Positions 52,836 to 61,730 are shown, counted from the stretch's first letter. The stretch: 64,000 nucleotides of DNA from Cellulophaga sp. RHA19 (GCF_002813425.1 NZ_PHUL01000001.1:1116001-1180000), one strand, 5' to 3'. Program-made: numbers and translations. The notes: generated by a model not told the origin, from the letters alone.

Positions 52836-53711
52836 ATGAAGACAACGCAAAACTACTCCAGAATTATAGCTGGTACAATGACCTGGGGAAACTGGGGAAA
52901 AAACTTATCTGAGTCAGAAATTATAAAACTAATGCAGCATTCTTTGGATGCAGGCATTACAACTTTTGATCATGCAGATATTTATGGCGGTTATACTAAT
53001 GAGGCTATGTTTGGTAATGCCTTTGTAAATAGTAGTATTACTAGAGATAGTATACAGCTTATAAGTAAATGTGGTATACAACATGTTTGTGATGCAAGAG
53101 AAAATACTATAGGCCATTACCAATACAACAAAGATTACATTATAGAATCTGTGCATCAGTCTCTAAAGAATTTAAAAACAGATTATTTAGATTTTTTATT
53201 GCTACATAGGCCAAGCCCATTAATGCATCCTCTAGAGATTTCTGAAGCTATTTATCAATTAAAAAAAGAAGGTAAAATAATAGATTTTGGAGTGTCTAAC
53301 TTTTCACCTTCTCAAATACAGATGATAGAGACTGCGGTTCCTGTTGTTGGTAATCAAGTAGAGTTTTCATTAACACAACATAGTGTTATGTATGATGGTA
53401 CTTTAGATGATTGTATTACTAATAAAAGAATGGTAATGGCTTGGAGTTCTTTGGGGTCTTACTTTAAAGAAAAAAATGATAAAACATCTCGCATAAAAGA
53501 AGCTTTAGGTTTATTAACTAAAAAATATAATGCAACTGAAGATCAGCTACTTTTGGCTTGGGTTTTAAAACACCCTGCTAAAGTATATCCTGTAATTGGC
53601 ACTGCAACACCAGAACGTGTAATTGCAGCGGTTAATGCTTTAGATATTAATTTAGAATTAGAAGATTGGTTTGTATTATTAAAAGCCAGTCAAGGACATC
53701 CTGTACCTTAA
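52836..53711 (+). CDS. Aldo/keto reductase (YdhF-like)
   Basis: 291 residues, NADPH-dependent oxidoreductase of the TIM-barrel AKR superfamily. Catalytic residues are visible: Asp and Tyr in DHADIYGGY, Lys in LISKCG, His in LLLHRPSPL. Order and wording (HADIYGGY, SKCGI, IGHY, LHRP, GVSNF, AWSSLG) match E. coli YdhF. The ATG at 52836 is preferred to the TTG 16 codons upstream, because homologues begin near here and a duplicated leader ends in this ATG. The substrate is unknown. The short-chain dehydrogenase gene follows after 11 bases in the same operon. Confidence 0.9.
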   Translation: MKTTQNYSRIIAGTMTWGNWGKNLSESEIIKLMQHSLDAGITTFDHADIYGGYTNEAMFGNAFVNSSITRDSIQLISKCGIQHVCDARENTIGHYQYNKDYIIESVHQSLKNLKTDYLDFLLLHRPSPLMHPLEISEAIYQLKKEGKIIDFGVSNFSPSQIQMIETAVPVVGNQVEFSLTQHSVMYDGTLDDCITNKRMVMAWSSLGSYFKEKNDKTSRIKEALGLLTKKYNATEDQLLLAWVLKHPAKVYPVIGTATPERVIAAVNALDINLELEDWFVLLKASQGHPVP

Positions 53712-53722
53712 AAAAGATAAAA

Positions 53723-54481
53723 ATGAGTAAAAATAAAATTGCATTAATAACTGGTGCTACAAGTGGTATTGGTATGGCAACAGCTAAAATATTTGCTAAA
53801 AATAATATAGACGTTGTGCTTTGTGGTCGTAGGGAAGAGCGTTTAGATGCTCTTAAAATGGAGTTAGAGAAAGAGGTCGCTGTGCATACATTAAATTTTG
53901 ATGTACGTAATAAAACTACTGTTTTAGAACAAATAGAGAGCTTGCCAAACAATTTTAAAGATATTGATATTCTTATTAATAATGCTGGTAATGCGCATGG
54001 CTTAGAGCCATTGCAAGATGGTAATTTAGAAGATTGGGATGCAATGTTAGATATTAACGTAAAAGGCTTATTGTATGTTTCTAAGGCTGTAATTCCTAAA
54101 ATGACGGCAAAAAAAGCCGGACATATTATAAATATTGGCTCTACGGCGGGTAAAGAGGTGTATCCAAATGGTAACGTGTATTGTGCAAGCAAACACGCAG
54201 TAGATGCTATAAACCAAGGTATGCGTATAGATTTAAATCCGTTTAATATAAGAGTTGGTGCTGTAAACCCAGGAATGGTAGAGACCGAGTTTAGTGAGGT
54301 TAGATTTAAAGGAAATACAGAAAAGGCAGATAAGGTTTATAAAGGTTTTACTCCTTTGCAACCAGAAGATATTGCAGATATTATACACTTTGTGGTTACA
54401 AGGCCATACCATGTAAATATTGCAGATTTAGTAGTTATGAGTACAGCACAGGCAAGTAGTACAATTGTAAATAAAAACTGA
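53723..54481 (+). CDS. Short-chain dehydrogenase (YdfG-like)
   Basis: 252 residues, classical SDR. The cofactor motif is TGATSGIG (about 9-16). CGRREERLDAL shows the arginine pair typical of NADP preference. NNAG lies near residue 90 and the catalytic Ser-Tyr-Lys in NIGSTAGKEVYPNGNVYCAS (Y and K in YCASK). The wording is close to YdfG-type 3-hydroxy acid/serine dehydrogenases. The ATG at 53723 is chosen; a frame extending upstream into the reductase gene is not expected to be translated. It is probably cotranscribed with the aldo/keto reductase. Confidence 0.92.
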   Translation: MSKNKIALITGATSGIGMATAKIFAKNNIDVVLCGRREERLDALKMELEKEVAVHTLNFDVRNKTTVLEQIESLPNNFKDIDILINNAGNAHGLEPLQDGNLEDWDAMLDINVKGLLYVSKAVIPKMTAKKAGHIINIGSTAGKEVYPNGNVYCASKHAVDAINQGMRIDLNPFNIRVGAVNPGMVETEFSEVRFKGNTEKADKVYKGFTPLQPEDIADIIHFVVTRPYHVNIADLVVMSTAQASSTIVNKN

Positions 54482-54511
54482 TTTTCTATTTTGTAACCAA
54501 CATTTTTTAAA

Positions 54512-55647
54512 ATGATTAATAAGCGACTTTTAGTTAAAAACCTTTTGGCTCATAATGACGAGAATAGTTTTTATGACAAAAAGCGCTTTATAGATATTGG
54601 ACAAAAAGAAGGCAAAGCAAAATTTTTAAAGCACGTATGCGCTTTAGCAAATAGTAATCCTCACAACAATTCATTTATTGTAATTGGCGTAGAAGATGAA
54701 GATAACACAATAGTTGGTGTAGATTTTTTTGATGATAGTAAAATACAAAATTTAGTAAATGCGTACCTAGATAATCCTCCTTTAATATCTTATGAAAACA
54801 TACCGTTTCCGCAACTTCCAGAAGGTAAAGTTGTTGGTCTAGTTACTATAAAGTCTAACGGAAAGGTATGTGCATTGCGAAAAAATATTTGGAAATACTA
54901 CGGCGGCTCTGTCTTTTTTAGAGAAGGCAGTATTAGCTTGCCCAAAGCCTATGGTGTAGAGTTAAAAGACCTTAATTCTGATGCTGTTGCAACCATAGAA
55001 AAGCATGCTAAAAACAATATAGAATTAACCTTAGCTGGTGTTATAGATTTTATAAATAATAGGCACAAAAACTTAACAAGCAACTATAAAGTTTTAAAGA
55101 GCAATTTGTAGTTTGTTGGGCGGGAAATCAAAAAAAAATAAAAGATAAAACATACTATTCTAGGGTAGATATAGAGTTAATTAACGAGCAGGTAAAGCTA
55201 TTTTATTCTAACTTAGATGAAATAACAATAGCCTACAATGACGATTCTTTTACTACTACAGAATATGTGCAATTAGGTTTAGGTAAGGAACAAAAATATT
55301 ATCCGTTTGAAAAAGTAATTCTAAATTTTAATGACAACGGTAAATACTTTATTCAAAGTAATTTAATTTTTGAACCACCACAGTACAATAAAAAAGCACT
55401 ACATCATATATTTAACGCAACCAATGCTATTGTAGATAAGTTACATAAAAAGCAAAAACTAACTAGTTCAGAAGAGAAAGATTTAAAACATTTGCCAGAT
55501 GTTTATTTAATCTGTTTTTTAAATAATTTTCCTGAGGCTTTTACTCAAATGGAAAAAGTAAAACCACTACTTAAAAAGTATAATAAAGAAGTGTATCAAT
55601 CCTTAAAAGAGGCATTTAGAATATTAAGAAAAGTAAAGTATAATTAA
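54512..55647 (+). pseudogene. AlbA/Schlafen-type ATP-binding protein, interrupted by one -1 frameshift
   Basis: The ATG at 54512 opens 199 residues with an AlbA_2/Schlafen-like domain (residues about 25-150: KFLKHVCALANSNPHNNSF, IVIGVEDEDNTIVGVDFF), then stops at 55109-55111. Similarity-like sequence continues in the -1 frame (EQFVVCWAGNQKKIKDK, YYSRVD) without a stop up to 55645-55647, so one base restores a 378-residue protein. The break lies in GTTTTAAAGAG at 55091-55101. This contains T-TTA-AAG in the reading frame, a canonical slippery heptamer at 55093-55099. It may be a mutated gene, a sequencing error in a homopolymer, or a translational frameshift. I favour mutation or error, because no pseudoknot or hairpin is visible downstream. 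Confidence 0.85.
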
Positions 55648-55752
55648 ATAATAGATAGTTGTAGCTAAAATTTAATAGCTTTTAAAGTTTTTTAGTTTGA
55701 TGATAGTCTTAAAAACACTATCTTTTTTCAGTAAAAATAAAACACTACCATA

Positions 55753-56889
55753 ATGGGAATATTTGATGAAATTAAAAAGAAATTAAGTCACGAATTTATA
55801 GATATAATAGAATGGTTAGATAATACTGACGATACTATTGTGCATCGTTTTGAGCGTTACCAAAACGAGATAAAAAACAACGCAAAATTAATTGTTAGAG
55901 AAGGGCAAGTTGCTGTTTTTGTAAACGAAGGTCAATTGGCAGACGTTTTTAAACCAGGAACATATACTTTAAACACACAAAATTTACCAATATTAACCAC
56001 ATTAAAAGGTTGGAAGTACGGTTTTAATAGTCCGTTTAAAGCAGAAGTTTATTTTGTAAACACTAGCTTATTTACAGATGAAAAATGGGGAACTAAAAAC
56101 CCAATTATGCTTAGCGATGCTCGTTTTGGATTAACAGAAATTAGAGCTTTTGGTACATATAGTTTTAGAATACAAGATGCTGGTAAATTTGTAGTAGATG
56201 TTGTTGGTACAGATGGCAACTTTACAAACTATGAAGTTAACGAGCATTTAAAAAGTTTAATAGTTACACGTTTTACAGATACTGTTGGTGAAGCTAATTT
56301 GCCTATAGAATTGTATGCAGCAAATACATCAGAACTTTCTGAAACGTGCCAAGAGGTAATGCAACCAGAGTTTGGGCGCATTGGTATATTGTTAGAAAAA
56401 TTCTACATAGAAAATGTGTCTATGCCAGAAGAACTTAAAAAGGAAATTTTTGAGTACAGTAGGCTAGATAAATTAGATTTAAACAAATTAACACAGTTTA
56501 AAACTGCAAAAGCAATAGAAGCTGCTGCCAAAAATGATGGTGGTACAGCTGGTGCAGGTATGGGAATGGGAATGGGCTTTGTTATGGCGCAGCAAATGGG
56601 CGGAATGATGAATCCGCAAATGATGCAACAACAACCAGCAGTACAACCGCAAGGAGCTGCAGTACCTCCTCCAATGCCAACACAGGTGCAGTATTTTTAT
56701 GCTGCTAACGGTCAGCAAATGGGCCCTGTTACTTTTGATAAATTAAAAGAGCTTTTTGCCAACAGAACCATTAATAAAGATTCTCTATTATGGAAACAAG
56801 GAATGGCAAATTGGACAGCTTTGCAAGAGATAGAGGAGCTAAAGGTTTTCTTAGGCGGTAATACACCTCCACCATTACCAACAGTGTAA
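55753..56889 (+). CDS. SPFH-domain protein with C-terminal GYF domain (YdjI-like)
   Basis: 378 residues. The N-terminal part (about 30-260) is an SPFH/band-7 domain of the virion-core-protein/YdjI type (LIVREGQVAVFVNEGQLADV, then GTYTLNTQNLPILTTLKGW). A Gly/Met/Gln-rich linker (270-315, MGMGMGFVMAQQMGGMM) follows. A C-terminal GYF_2 domain (about 322-375) contains YFYAANGQQMGPVTFDKLKE and GMANWTAL. GYF_2 domains bind peptides. In Bacillus YdjI recruits PspA to membranes together with YdjG/YdjH. The next gene here encodes a YdjG-like zinc-ribbon membrane protein, so a similar membrane-stress complex is likely, though no PspA gene is nearby. Confidence 0.88.
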   Translation: MGIFDEIKKKLSHEFIDIIEWLDNTDDTIVHRFERYQNEIKNNAKLIVREGQVAVFVNEGQLADVFKPGTYTLNTQNLPILTTLKGWKYGFNSPFKAEVYFVNTSLFTDEKWGTKNPIMLSDARFGLTEIRAFGTYSFRIQDAGKFVVDVVGTDGNFTNYEVNEHLKSLIVTRFTDTVGEANLPIELYAANTSELSETCQEVMQPEFGRIGILLEKFYIENVSMPEELKKEIFEYSRLDKLDLNKLTQFKTAKAIEAAAKNDGGTAGAGMGMGMGFVMAQQMGGMMNPQMMQQQPAVQPQGAAVPPPMPTQVQYFYAANGQQMGPVTFDKLKELFANRTINKDSLLWKQGMANWTALQEIEELKVFLGGNTPPPLPTV

Positions 56890-56947
56890 TGCTCTAACTT
56901 TCATCAACCTAAAAAAAGTTTTACCCTTTACTTAAGGGGTAATTTTT

Positions 56948-58030
56948 ATGGAAGAATTAAAACAATCTGAACAAAAAAAATCTTGTGCCAATTGTGGTGC
57001 AGAGTTAAAATACAAACCTGGCTCACAGCAATTAAGCTGTGGGTACTGCGGGTATGAGGAGTTTATTGAACAAGCAAAAAGTAGTTTTGAAGAGTTAGAA
57101 CTAGACCATTATTTAAAGGCTGTTGGCGATAATGCTTATACAGAAACTATAGAGTTGTTACACTGTAAAAATTGTGGTGCCAACCAGCATATAGAAGAAA
57201 ACTACAAATCTTTGCATTGTGTGTATTGTAGTGAGCCTTTAATTATAGAAGATATTGAAAAAGAAGGATGGATTTTGCCAAGTGCAGTTGTACCTTTTCA
57301 GATAGATACAAATAAGGCTAGAGGTATTTTTAAAAACTGGGTTAATGGTATTTGGTTTGCACCAGATAAACTAAAAAAAGCAGCTTTAGATCCAGAGGGT
57401 ATTCGTGGTTTATATATACCCCATTGGACTTTTGATGCAGATATGACAGCAGATTATGTGGGTAGGCGTGGCGAGTATTATTATGTTACAAAAACCTATA
57501 AAACAAAAAACGGAACAAGTACAAGACAAGAGCGTAGAACAAGATGGTACCCAGCATCTGGTAGAGTAAATGGTTTTGTAGATGATATTTTAATTAATGC
57601 ATCAGAAAAAAAACAAAGAGAAATACCCGCTAAAGTTGCTTTTTGGAATCTAAAAGAGTTAAAACCATATAATTCTGGATTTTTAGCTGGTTTTGTTACA
57701 GAAAAATATACCATTTCATTAAAAGATGGTCACCATCAGTCCTTTACAAAAGCAAAAGAAATTGCTCATAATTGGATACGAAAAGATATTGGAGGAGATA
57801 CACAACAAATTTCATCTGCAGATATTAAGTTAAAAGACGAAACGTTTAAACATATTTTATTACCTATTTACATTAGCGCATACAATTACGATGGTAAAGA
57901 GTATCGATTTTATGTAAACGGGCAAACAGGAAAAATTAGCGGAACAAGACCGTATTCTTTCTGGAAAATTTTCTTTTTAGTACTTTTAATAGTATTAATT
58001 ATTGGACTATTTATTTTATTTACTCAATGA
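56948..58030 (+). CDS. Zinc-ribbon membrane protein (YdjG-like)
   Basis: 360 residues. Two N-terminal zinc ribbons are visible: CANCGAELKY then CGYCGYEEF (about 13-40), and CKNCGANQH then CVYCSEPL (about 74-100). The middle (110-330) is a beta-rich domain with LYIPHWTFDADMTADYVG and RRTRWYPASGRV. One membrane helix lies at the very C-terminus (about 337-357). Tail-anchored zinc-ribbon proteins of this layout pair with SPFH proteins (Bacillus YdjG with YdjI). It follows the SPFH gene by 58 bases and overlaps the phosphatase gene by 4 bases (ATGA). Confidence 0.85.
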   Translation: MEELKQSEQKKSCANCGAELKYKPGSQQLSCGYCGYEEFIEQAKSSFEELELDHYLKAVGDNAYTETIELLHCKNCGANQHIEENYKSLHCVYCSEPLIIEDIEKEGWILPSAVVPFQIDTNKARGIFKNWVNGIWFAPDKLKKAALDPEGIRGLYIPHWTFDADMTADYVGRRGEYYYVTKTYKTKNGTSTRQERRTRWYPASGRVNGFVDDILINASEKKQREIPAKVAFWNLKELKPYNSGFLAGFVTEKYTISLKDGHHQSFTKAKEIAHNWIRKDIGGDTQQISSADIKLKDETFKHILLPIYISAYNYDGKEYRFYVNGQTGKISGTRPYSFWKIFFLVLLIVLIIGLFILFTQ

Positions 58031-58752
58031 GAACATTAGTTATAGGAGATATACATTCAGGATTAAAAGCATTACAACAGCTGTTGCAAAAAGCAGCTGT
58101 AACCAAAGAGGATCATCTTATTTTTTTAGGAGATTACGTAGATGGTTGGAGTGAGGCTGTAGAAACAATTAATTTTTTAATTGAACTTAAAAATACACAT
58201 AACTGTACGTTTATTAGAGGTAACCATGACGAGCTTTGTTTAAATTGGTTAAAAACAGATGAGCATAATGATACTTGGGTATTACACGGTGGTGAGGCTA
58301 CTCAGAATTCTTATGCAGGTTTAAATAATGAAACTAAAAACAAGCATATTACGTTTTTAGAAGATCTAGAAAATTACTATTTAGATAGTGAAAATAGGCT
58401 TTTTTTACATGCGGGTTTTACCAACTTAAAAGGAGTAGATTTCGAGTATTTTTCAAAAACTTTTTATTGGGATAGAACTTTGTGGGAACTTGCTTTAGCA
58501 GTTGACCGTAGTTTAGAAAAAGATGACACCAAATACCCACCACGTTTATTAAAGTATAATGAAATTTACATAGGACATACACCGGTTACTCGTATTGGAA
58601 AAACAGTGCCTCAAAATGCGGCTAACGTATACAATATAGACACTGGAGCAGCTTTTAAGGGACCTTTGTCTATGCTAAATGTAGATACAAAAGAGGTTTG
58701 GCAGAGTGATGCTGTAGCAACTTTTTATCCTACAGAAAAAGGAAGGAATTAA
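58027..58752 (+). CDS. Serine/threonine-type metallophosphoesterase
   Basis: 241 residues. The metallophosphoesterase motifs appear in order: GDIHSG (7-12), GDYVDGWSE (about 36-44), RGNHDE (about 61-66), and the later HAGF and IGHTPV. These bind a di-metal centre. The spacing is that of small PPP-type phosphatases (PrpA/PrpB-like). It starts within the end of the zinc-ribbon gene (4-base overlap), so it could dephosphorylate a component of that SPFH/zinc-ribbon module (inference). The substrate is unknown. Confidence 0.9.
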   Translation: MRTLVIGDIHSGLKALQQLLQKAAVTKEDHLIFLGDYVDGWSEAVETINFLIELKNTHNCTFIRGNHDELCLNWLKTDEHNDTWVLHGGEATQNSYAGLNNETKNKHITFLEDLENYYLDSENRLFLHAGFTNLKGVDFEYFSKTFYWDRTLWELALAVDRSLEKDDTKYPPRLLKYNEIYIGHTPVTRIGKTVPQNAANVYNIDTGAAFKGPLSMLNVDTKEVWQSDAVATFYPTEKGRN

Positions 58753-58791
58753 AAATTATTGTCGACCTTTGTTGAAAACAACTTGTATTAT

Positions 58792-59787
58792 ATGTCTGCA
58801 CACAACATAAGATTAGAAGTAATGAAAGCCATAGAGAGCAAAGTAGAGGGGTTTATAGACTCCTACTTAGTTCCTATTGAAAAAATATGGCAGCCAACAG
58901 ATTTTTTACCAGATTCTCAGAGTGATAACTTTTTTAACGAAGTAGAGCAAATTAGAGAAGAGGCCAAAGAATTGGGATACGATTTTTGGGTTACTCTAGT
59001 TGCAGATACTATTACAGAAGAGGCATTACCAACTTATGAGTCTTGGTTAATGGATGTTGAAGGAGTAGACCAACATGATGGTCCTGAAAACGGATGGTCT
59101 AAGTGGGTTAGAAACTGGACAGCCGAAGAAAATAGACACGGGGATGTACTTAATAAATATTTGTATTTATCTGGAAGGGTAAATATGAGAGAAGTAGAAA
59201 TTACTACACAGCATTTAATTGCAGATGGTTTTGATATTGGTACAGATAGAGATCCGTATAAGAACTTTGTATATACTTCTTTTCAAGAATTAGCAACAAA
59301 CATATCTCACAAAAGAGTGGGGCAAATGGCTAAGAAAAAAGGAAATGTTTTACTTGGTAAAATGTGTAATATTATTGCTGGTGATGAAATGCGCCACCAC
59401 TTGGCATACAGAGAGTTTGTAAAAGTTATAATGGATCAGGATCCTAACGGAATGATTTTAGCCTTTGCAGATATGATGAAACGTAAAATTGTTATGCCAG
59501 CACATTTTTTACGTGAGTCTGGTGGTAGCATAGGAACCGCTTTTGAAACTTTTAGTAACTGTGCACAAAGATTAGGAGTGTACACTGCTCAGGATTATAT
59601 AGAAATTCTTAGCAAGCTTAACGGTTATTGGGATATTGAAAATTTAAGAGGTTTAAATGATTCTGCTGAAAAAGCTAGAGATTACTTAACTAAACTACCT
59701 TCTAGATTACAGCGTATATCAGACCGTATGAAAATTGATGATGATCAGTACCATTTTAAATGGGTACAGGCAAATGGTATGCTTTAA
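58792..59787 (+). CDS. Acyl-ACP desaturase (stearoyl-ACP type, di-iron)
   Basis: Soluble desaturase of 331 residues that introduces a double bond into acyl-ACP with oxygen and electrons from ferredoxin. Both di-iron motifs are visible: EENRHGD (EExRH) and DEMRHH (DExRH). KIWQPTDFLPD near the N-terminus is typical of the family. The ATG at 58792 (MSAHNIRLEV) is preferred to a TTG 11 codons upstream (58759), because family members begin like this. It follows the phosphatase gene by 39 bases and ends at a strong terminator. A role in keeping membranes fluid in the cold is family knowledge. Confidence 0.93.
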   Translation: MSAHNIRLEVMKAIESKVEGFIDSYLVPIEKIWQPTDFLPDSQSDNFFNEVEQIREEAKELGYDFWVTLVADTITEEALPTYESWLMDVEGVDQHDGPENGWSKWVRNWTAEENRHGDVLNKYLYLSGRVNMREVEITTQHLIADGFDIGTDRDPYKNFVYTSFQELATNISHKRVGQMAKKKGNVLLGKMCNIIAGDEMRHHLAYREFVKVIMDQDPNGMILAFADMMKRKIVMPAHFLRESGGSIGTAFETFSNCAQRLGVYTAQDYIEILSKLNGYWDIENLRGLNDSAEKARDYLTKLPSRLQRISDRMKIDDDQYHFKWVQANGML

Positions 59788-59806
59788 TACTGTTATTTAA
59801 TAAAAC

Positions 59807-59842
59807 AAAACCCCGATTCTTTATAAAGAATCGGGGTTTTTT
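59807..59842 (+). terminator. Bidirectional rho-independent terminator
   Basis: A perfect 16-bp inverted repeat (AAAACCCCGATTCTTT / AAAGAATCGGGGTTTT) has a 2-base centre and T runs on both strands. It serves the desaturase gene and the converging helix-hairpin-helix gene. Confidence 0.94.
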
Positions 59843-59860
59843 GCTTGGTTGTAATTGTTG

Positions 59861-60460
59861 TTATAGTTTACCGTGCTTGTGCTCACTTTGCCATTTTTGC
59901 AAATCGGCCCATTTGCCTTCATAACACATTTTAGCTTGCATTGGCCATGAAGATGGGTCGTGTATTCTATAACGTTCTCCACCGGAGTTTAAAACTTCTT
60001 GGCATTTTGCTACTGATGCCTCAGACAATGCTTTCCAAGTTTTAATATCAAACGTATGAAAAAGACCTTCTATTTTTGGTCCAATTCCTTCTACTAATTT
60101 TAAATCGTCTTGTTTTACTTTTTTACCATAAATTGCCTTGGCTGCAGCAGCATCAAAAGCAATACCTGTATTTTCTGCTGGTGTTGGTGCCATTGCAGTT
60201 ACTGGTGGCACAACAACTGGTTTTGCAGCTGTTTTGGCCTTAGCTCTACAAGCATCTAAATCTGCTTGTAATTGTGAGTTGTTTGCGGCTAATTTATCTT
60301 TATCTGTTGTTAATTTACTGTTTTTGTCTTTCCAAATCTGTATGTCTTCAGAGTTGTCTATTACCTCTTTGTTACCCCTTCCTAATAAGTAACCAAGAAT
60401 TGCACAAATTAGGCCTACTAAAGCAGGTATAATCCAGCACCAGATGTTTGTGTTTTCCAT
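59861..60460 (-). CDS. Membrane-anchored helix-hairpin-helix protein
   Basis: 199 residues. One N-terminal membrane helix (about 8-27, IPALVGLICAILGYLLG) is followed by a coiled coil (40-75, NSKLTTDKDKLAANNSQLQA), an Ala/Pro linker (78-105), and a helix-hairpin-helix domain (about 118-165, LKLVEGIGPKIEGLF) with a C-terminal SWPMQAKMCYEGKW. Such domains bind DNA in nucleases and polymerases, but membrane-tethered versions are widespread and of unknown function. It lies 20 bases after the tandem OmpA gene, so they form an operon. The tethered DNA-binding-like domain next to an envelope protein suggests an envelope role (inference). Confidence 0.85.
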   Translation of the reverse strand: MENTNIWCWIIPALVGLICAILGYLLGRGNKEVIDNSEDIQIWKDKNSKLTTDKDKLAANNSQLQADLDACRAKAKTAAKPVVVPPVTAMAPTPAENTGIAFDAAAAKAIYGKKVKQDDLKLVEGIGPKIEGLFHTFDIKTWKALSEASVAKCQEVLNSGGERYRIHDPSSWPMQAKMCYEGKWADLQKWQSEHKHGKL

Positions 60461-60480
60461 ATTTAATTTAGTTTATGTGT

Positions 60481-61398
60481 TTATTTTAAAGTTACTACTG
60501 TTCTTCTATTTTGAGCTTTACCTTCTTCTGTATCGTTGGTTGCAATAGGTTCATCTGGACCTTTTGAAGAAGTGTTTATTTTGGCTGAAGAAATACCATT
60601 ACCAATTAAATATTGTTTTGCAAACTCAGCTCTGTTTAATCCTAAGTTAATATTATTTGCTCTAACACCCGTATTGTCTGTATGGCCAACAACAGTACAC
60701 ATAGCGTCCTCTACTTTGTCTAAGTATGTAGATATATCTGCTATTTTTTGTCTTTGTTCTGTTGTTAAATTAATAGCAGCTTCTCCTGTTTTAAAATGAA
60801 GAACTAGAGGGTTTGCCTTAATTTTTAAATAAAGGGCATCCATTTCTGCAGTGTTATCTTCTGCAACAATTGGCTCATAAGCAACCGGGCCGTAATAAAT
60901 ACTGTCTTTAGGTACCATAGAATCCATTAATTGTCCGGCAATATTTAATTTAGATGAAGATACGCCGCTTGCAACTACATAATTTTTAACAGCATTTGCT
61001 CTTGCAATACCTAAGTTAGGATATGCAGAGTTATTTTCTTCTTCATCTGTATAAAAACCTGTAATGGTTACAGCATTAGTAGCGTCTTTATCTAAATACT
61101 GTTGTAGCGCTGCAACACCTTTATTTACATTTTCTGATAAAGGTTCTTGGTACTTAAATTCTGAAGTTTTAAAATTAAAATTATCATTGTTAGAGAATTC
61201 AAAGCCATTACCTTTTAAAGAGAAGGGATATGAGGTGGCTTCTGGTTCAACTGGAGTTTTTGTTTCTTCATTTGTGTTGCTTACAGAATTTGTGTCTGAG
61301 GTTGGTAATCCGCAACATGAACAACATTTCATAAAAAAGTATGTTCCTACCAGAATAGTGATAATAATTCCGAGGAGATACATTAGTTTTTTTGTCAT
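60481..61398 (-). CDS. Membrane-anchored protein with tandem OmpA-like domains
   Basis: 305 residues. A membrane helix at about 4-23 is followed directly by a cysteine cluster (MKCCSCCGLP), unusual for OmpA proteins. Residues about 60-160 form a weak OmpA-like domain (VTITGFYTDEEENNSAYPNL, IARANAVKNYV). Residues 195-305 form a full one (TVVGHTDNTGVRANNINLGL, NRAEFAKQYLIGNGI, AQNRRTVV) with the peptidoglycan-binding Asp and Arg. The protein probably links the inner membrane to peptidoglycan. It is the first gene of a pair with the helix-hairpin-helix gene. Confidence 0.88.
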   Translation of the reverse strand: MTKKLMYLLGIIITILVGTYFFMKCCSCCGLPTSDTNSVSNTNEETKTPVEPEATSYPFSLKGNGFEFSNNDNFNFKTSEFKYQEPLSENVNKGVAALQQYLDKDATNAVTITGFYTDEEENNSAYPNLGIARANAVKNYVVASGVSSSKLNIAGQLMDSMVPKDSIYYGPVAYEPIVAEDNTAEMDALYLKIKANPLVLHFKTGEAAINLTTEQRQKIADISTYLDKVEDAMCTVVGHTDNTGVRANNINLGLNRAEFAKQYLIGNGISSAKINTSSKGPDEPIATNDTEEGKAQNRRTVVTLK

Positions 61399-61633
61399 AA
61401 TGGTCTGGTTTTTTTGTGTTTACGCTACAATTTAGAAAAAAAATATGTAAAATGTTAAAAATGTTAAAGAAATACACATTCTTAAGTTTTTTTTAATGAT
61501 TTTTTTACTTTTTGTAATGCTCATATACCGTTTATGTACTAAAACCTACCAGATATACATTCTTTACTGGTAAATATATAATTGTATGAAAATCACAACC
61601 AGAATAGTTTTACTTTTATGGTATCATAGTAGG

Positions 61634-61684
61634 AAAAAAACCCTGTTCTCCCGCAAAAGGCGGCATTGAATTTGGGTTTTTTTT
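61634..61684 (+). terminator. Hairpin with T runs, possible end of a small RNA
   Basis: AAAAAAACCC and GGGTTTTTTT form an outer stem that encloses a CCGC/GCGG hairpin with a 5-base loop. Eight T follow on the plus strand and seven on the minus strand. No plus-strand gene precedes it, so it may end an unannotated RNA. Confidence 0.55.
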
Positions 61685-61730
61685 ATTACGATTATTAGTT
61701 AGTTAGCTAAAGTTATTTAGTAGGTACAAT

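Noticed and set aside
53666..53722. N-terminal extension of the short-chain dehydrogenase overlapping the reductase gene
   Set aside because: SDR proteins begin a few residues before TGATSGIG; the ATG at 53723 gives that.
55129..55142. A9 run as a second frameshift point in the AlbA-like gene
   Set aside because: Counting codons shows that the -1 frame reads through the run without a break (CAA-AAA-AAA-ATA-AAA-GAT), so only one frameshift is needed.
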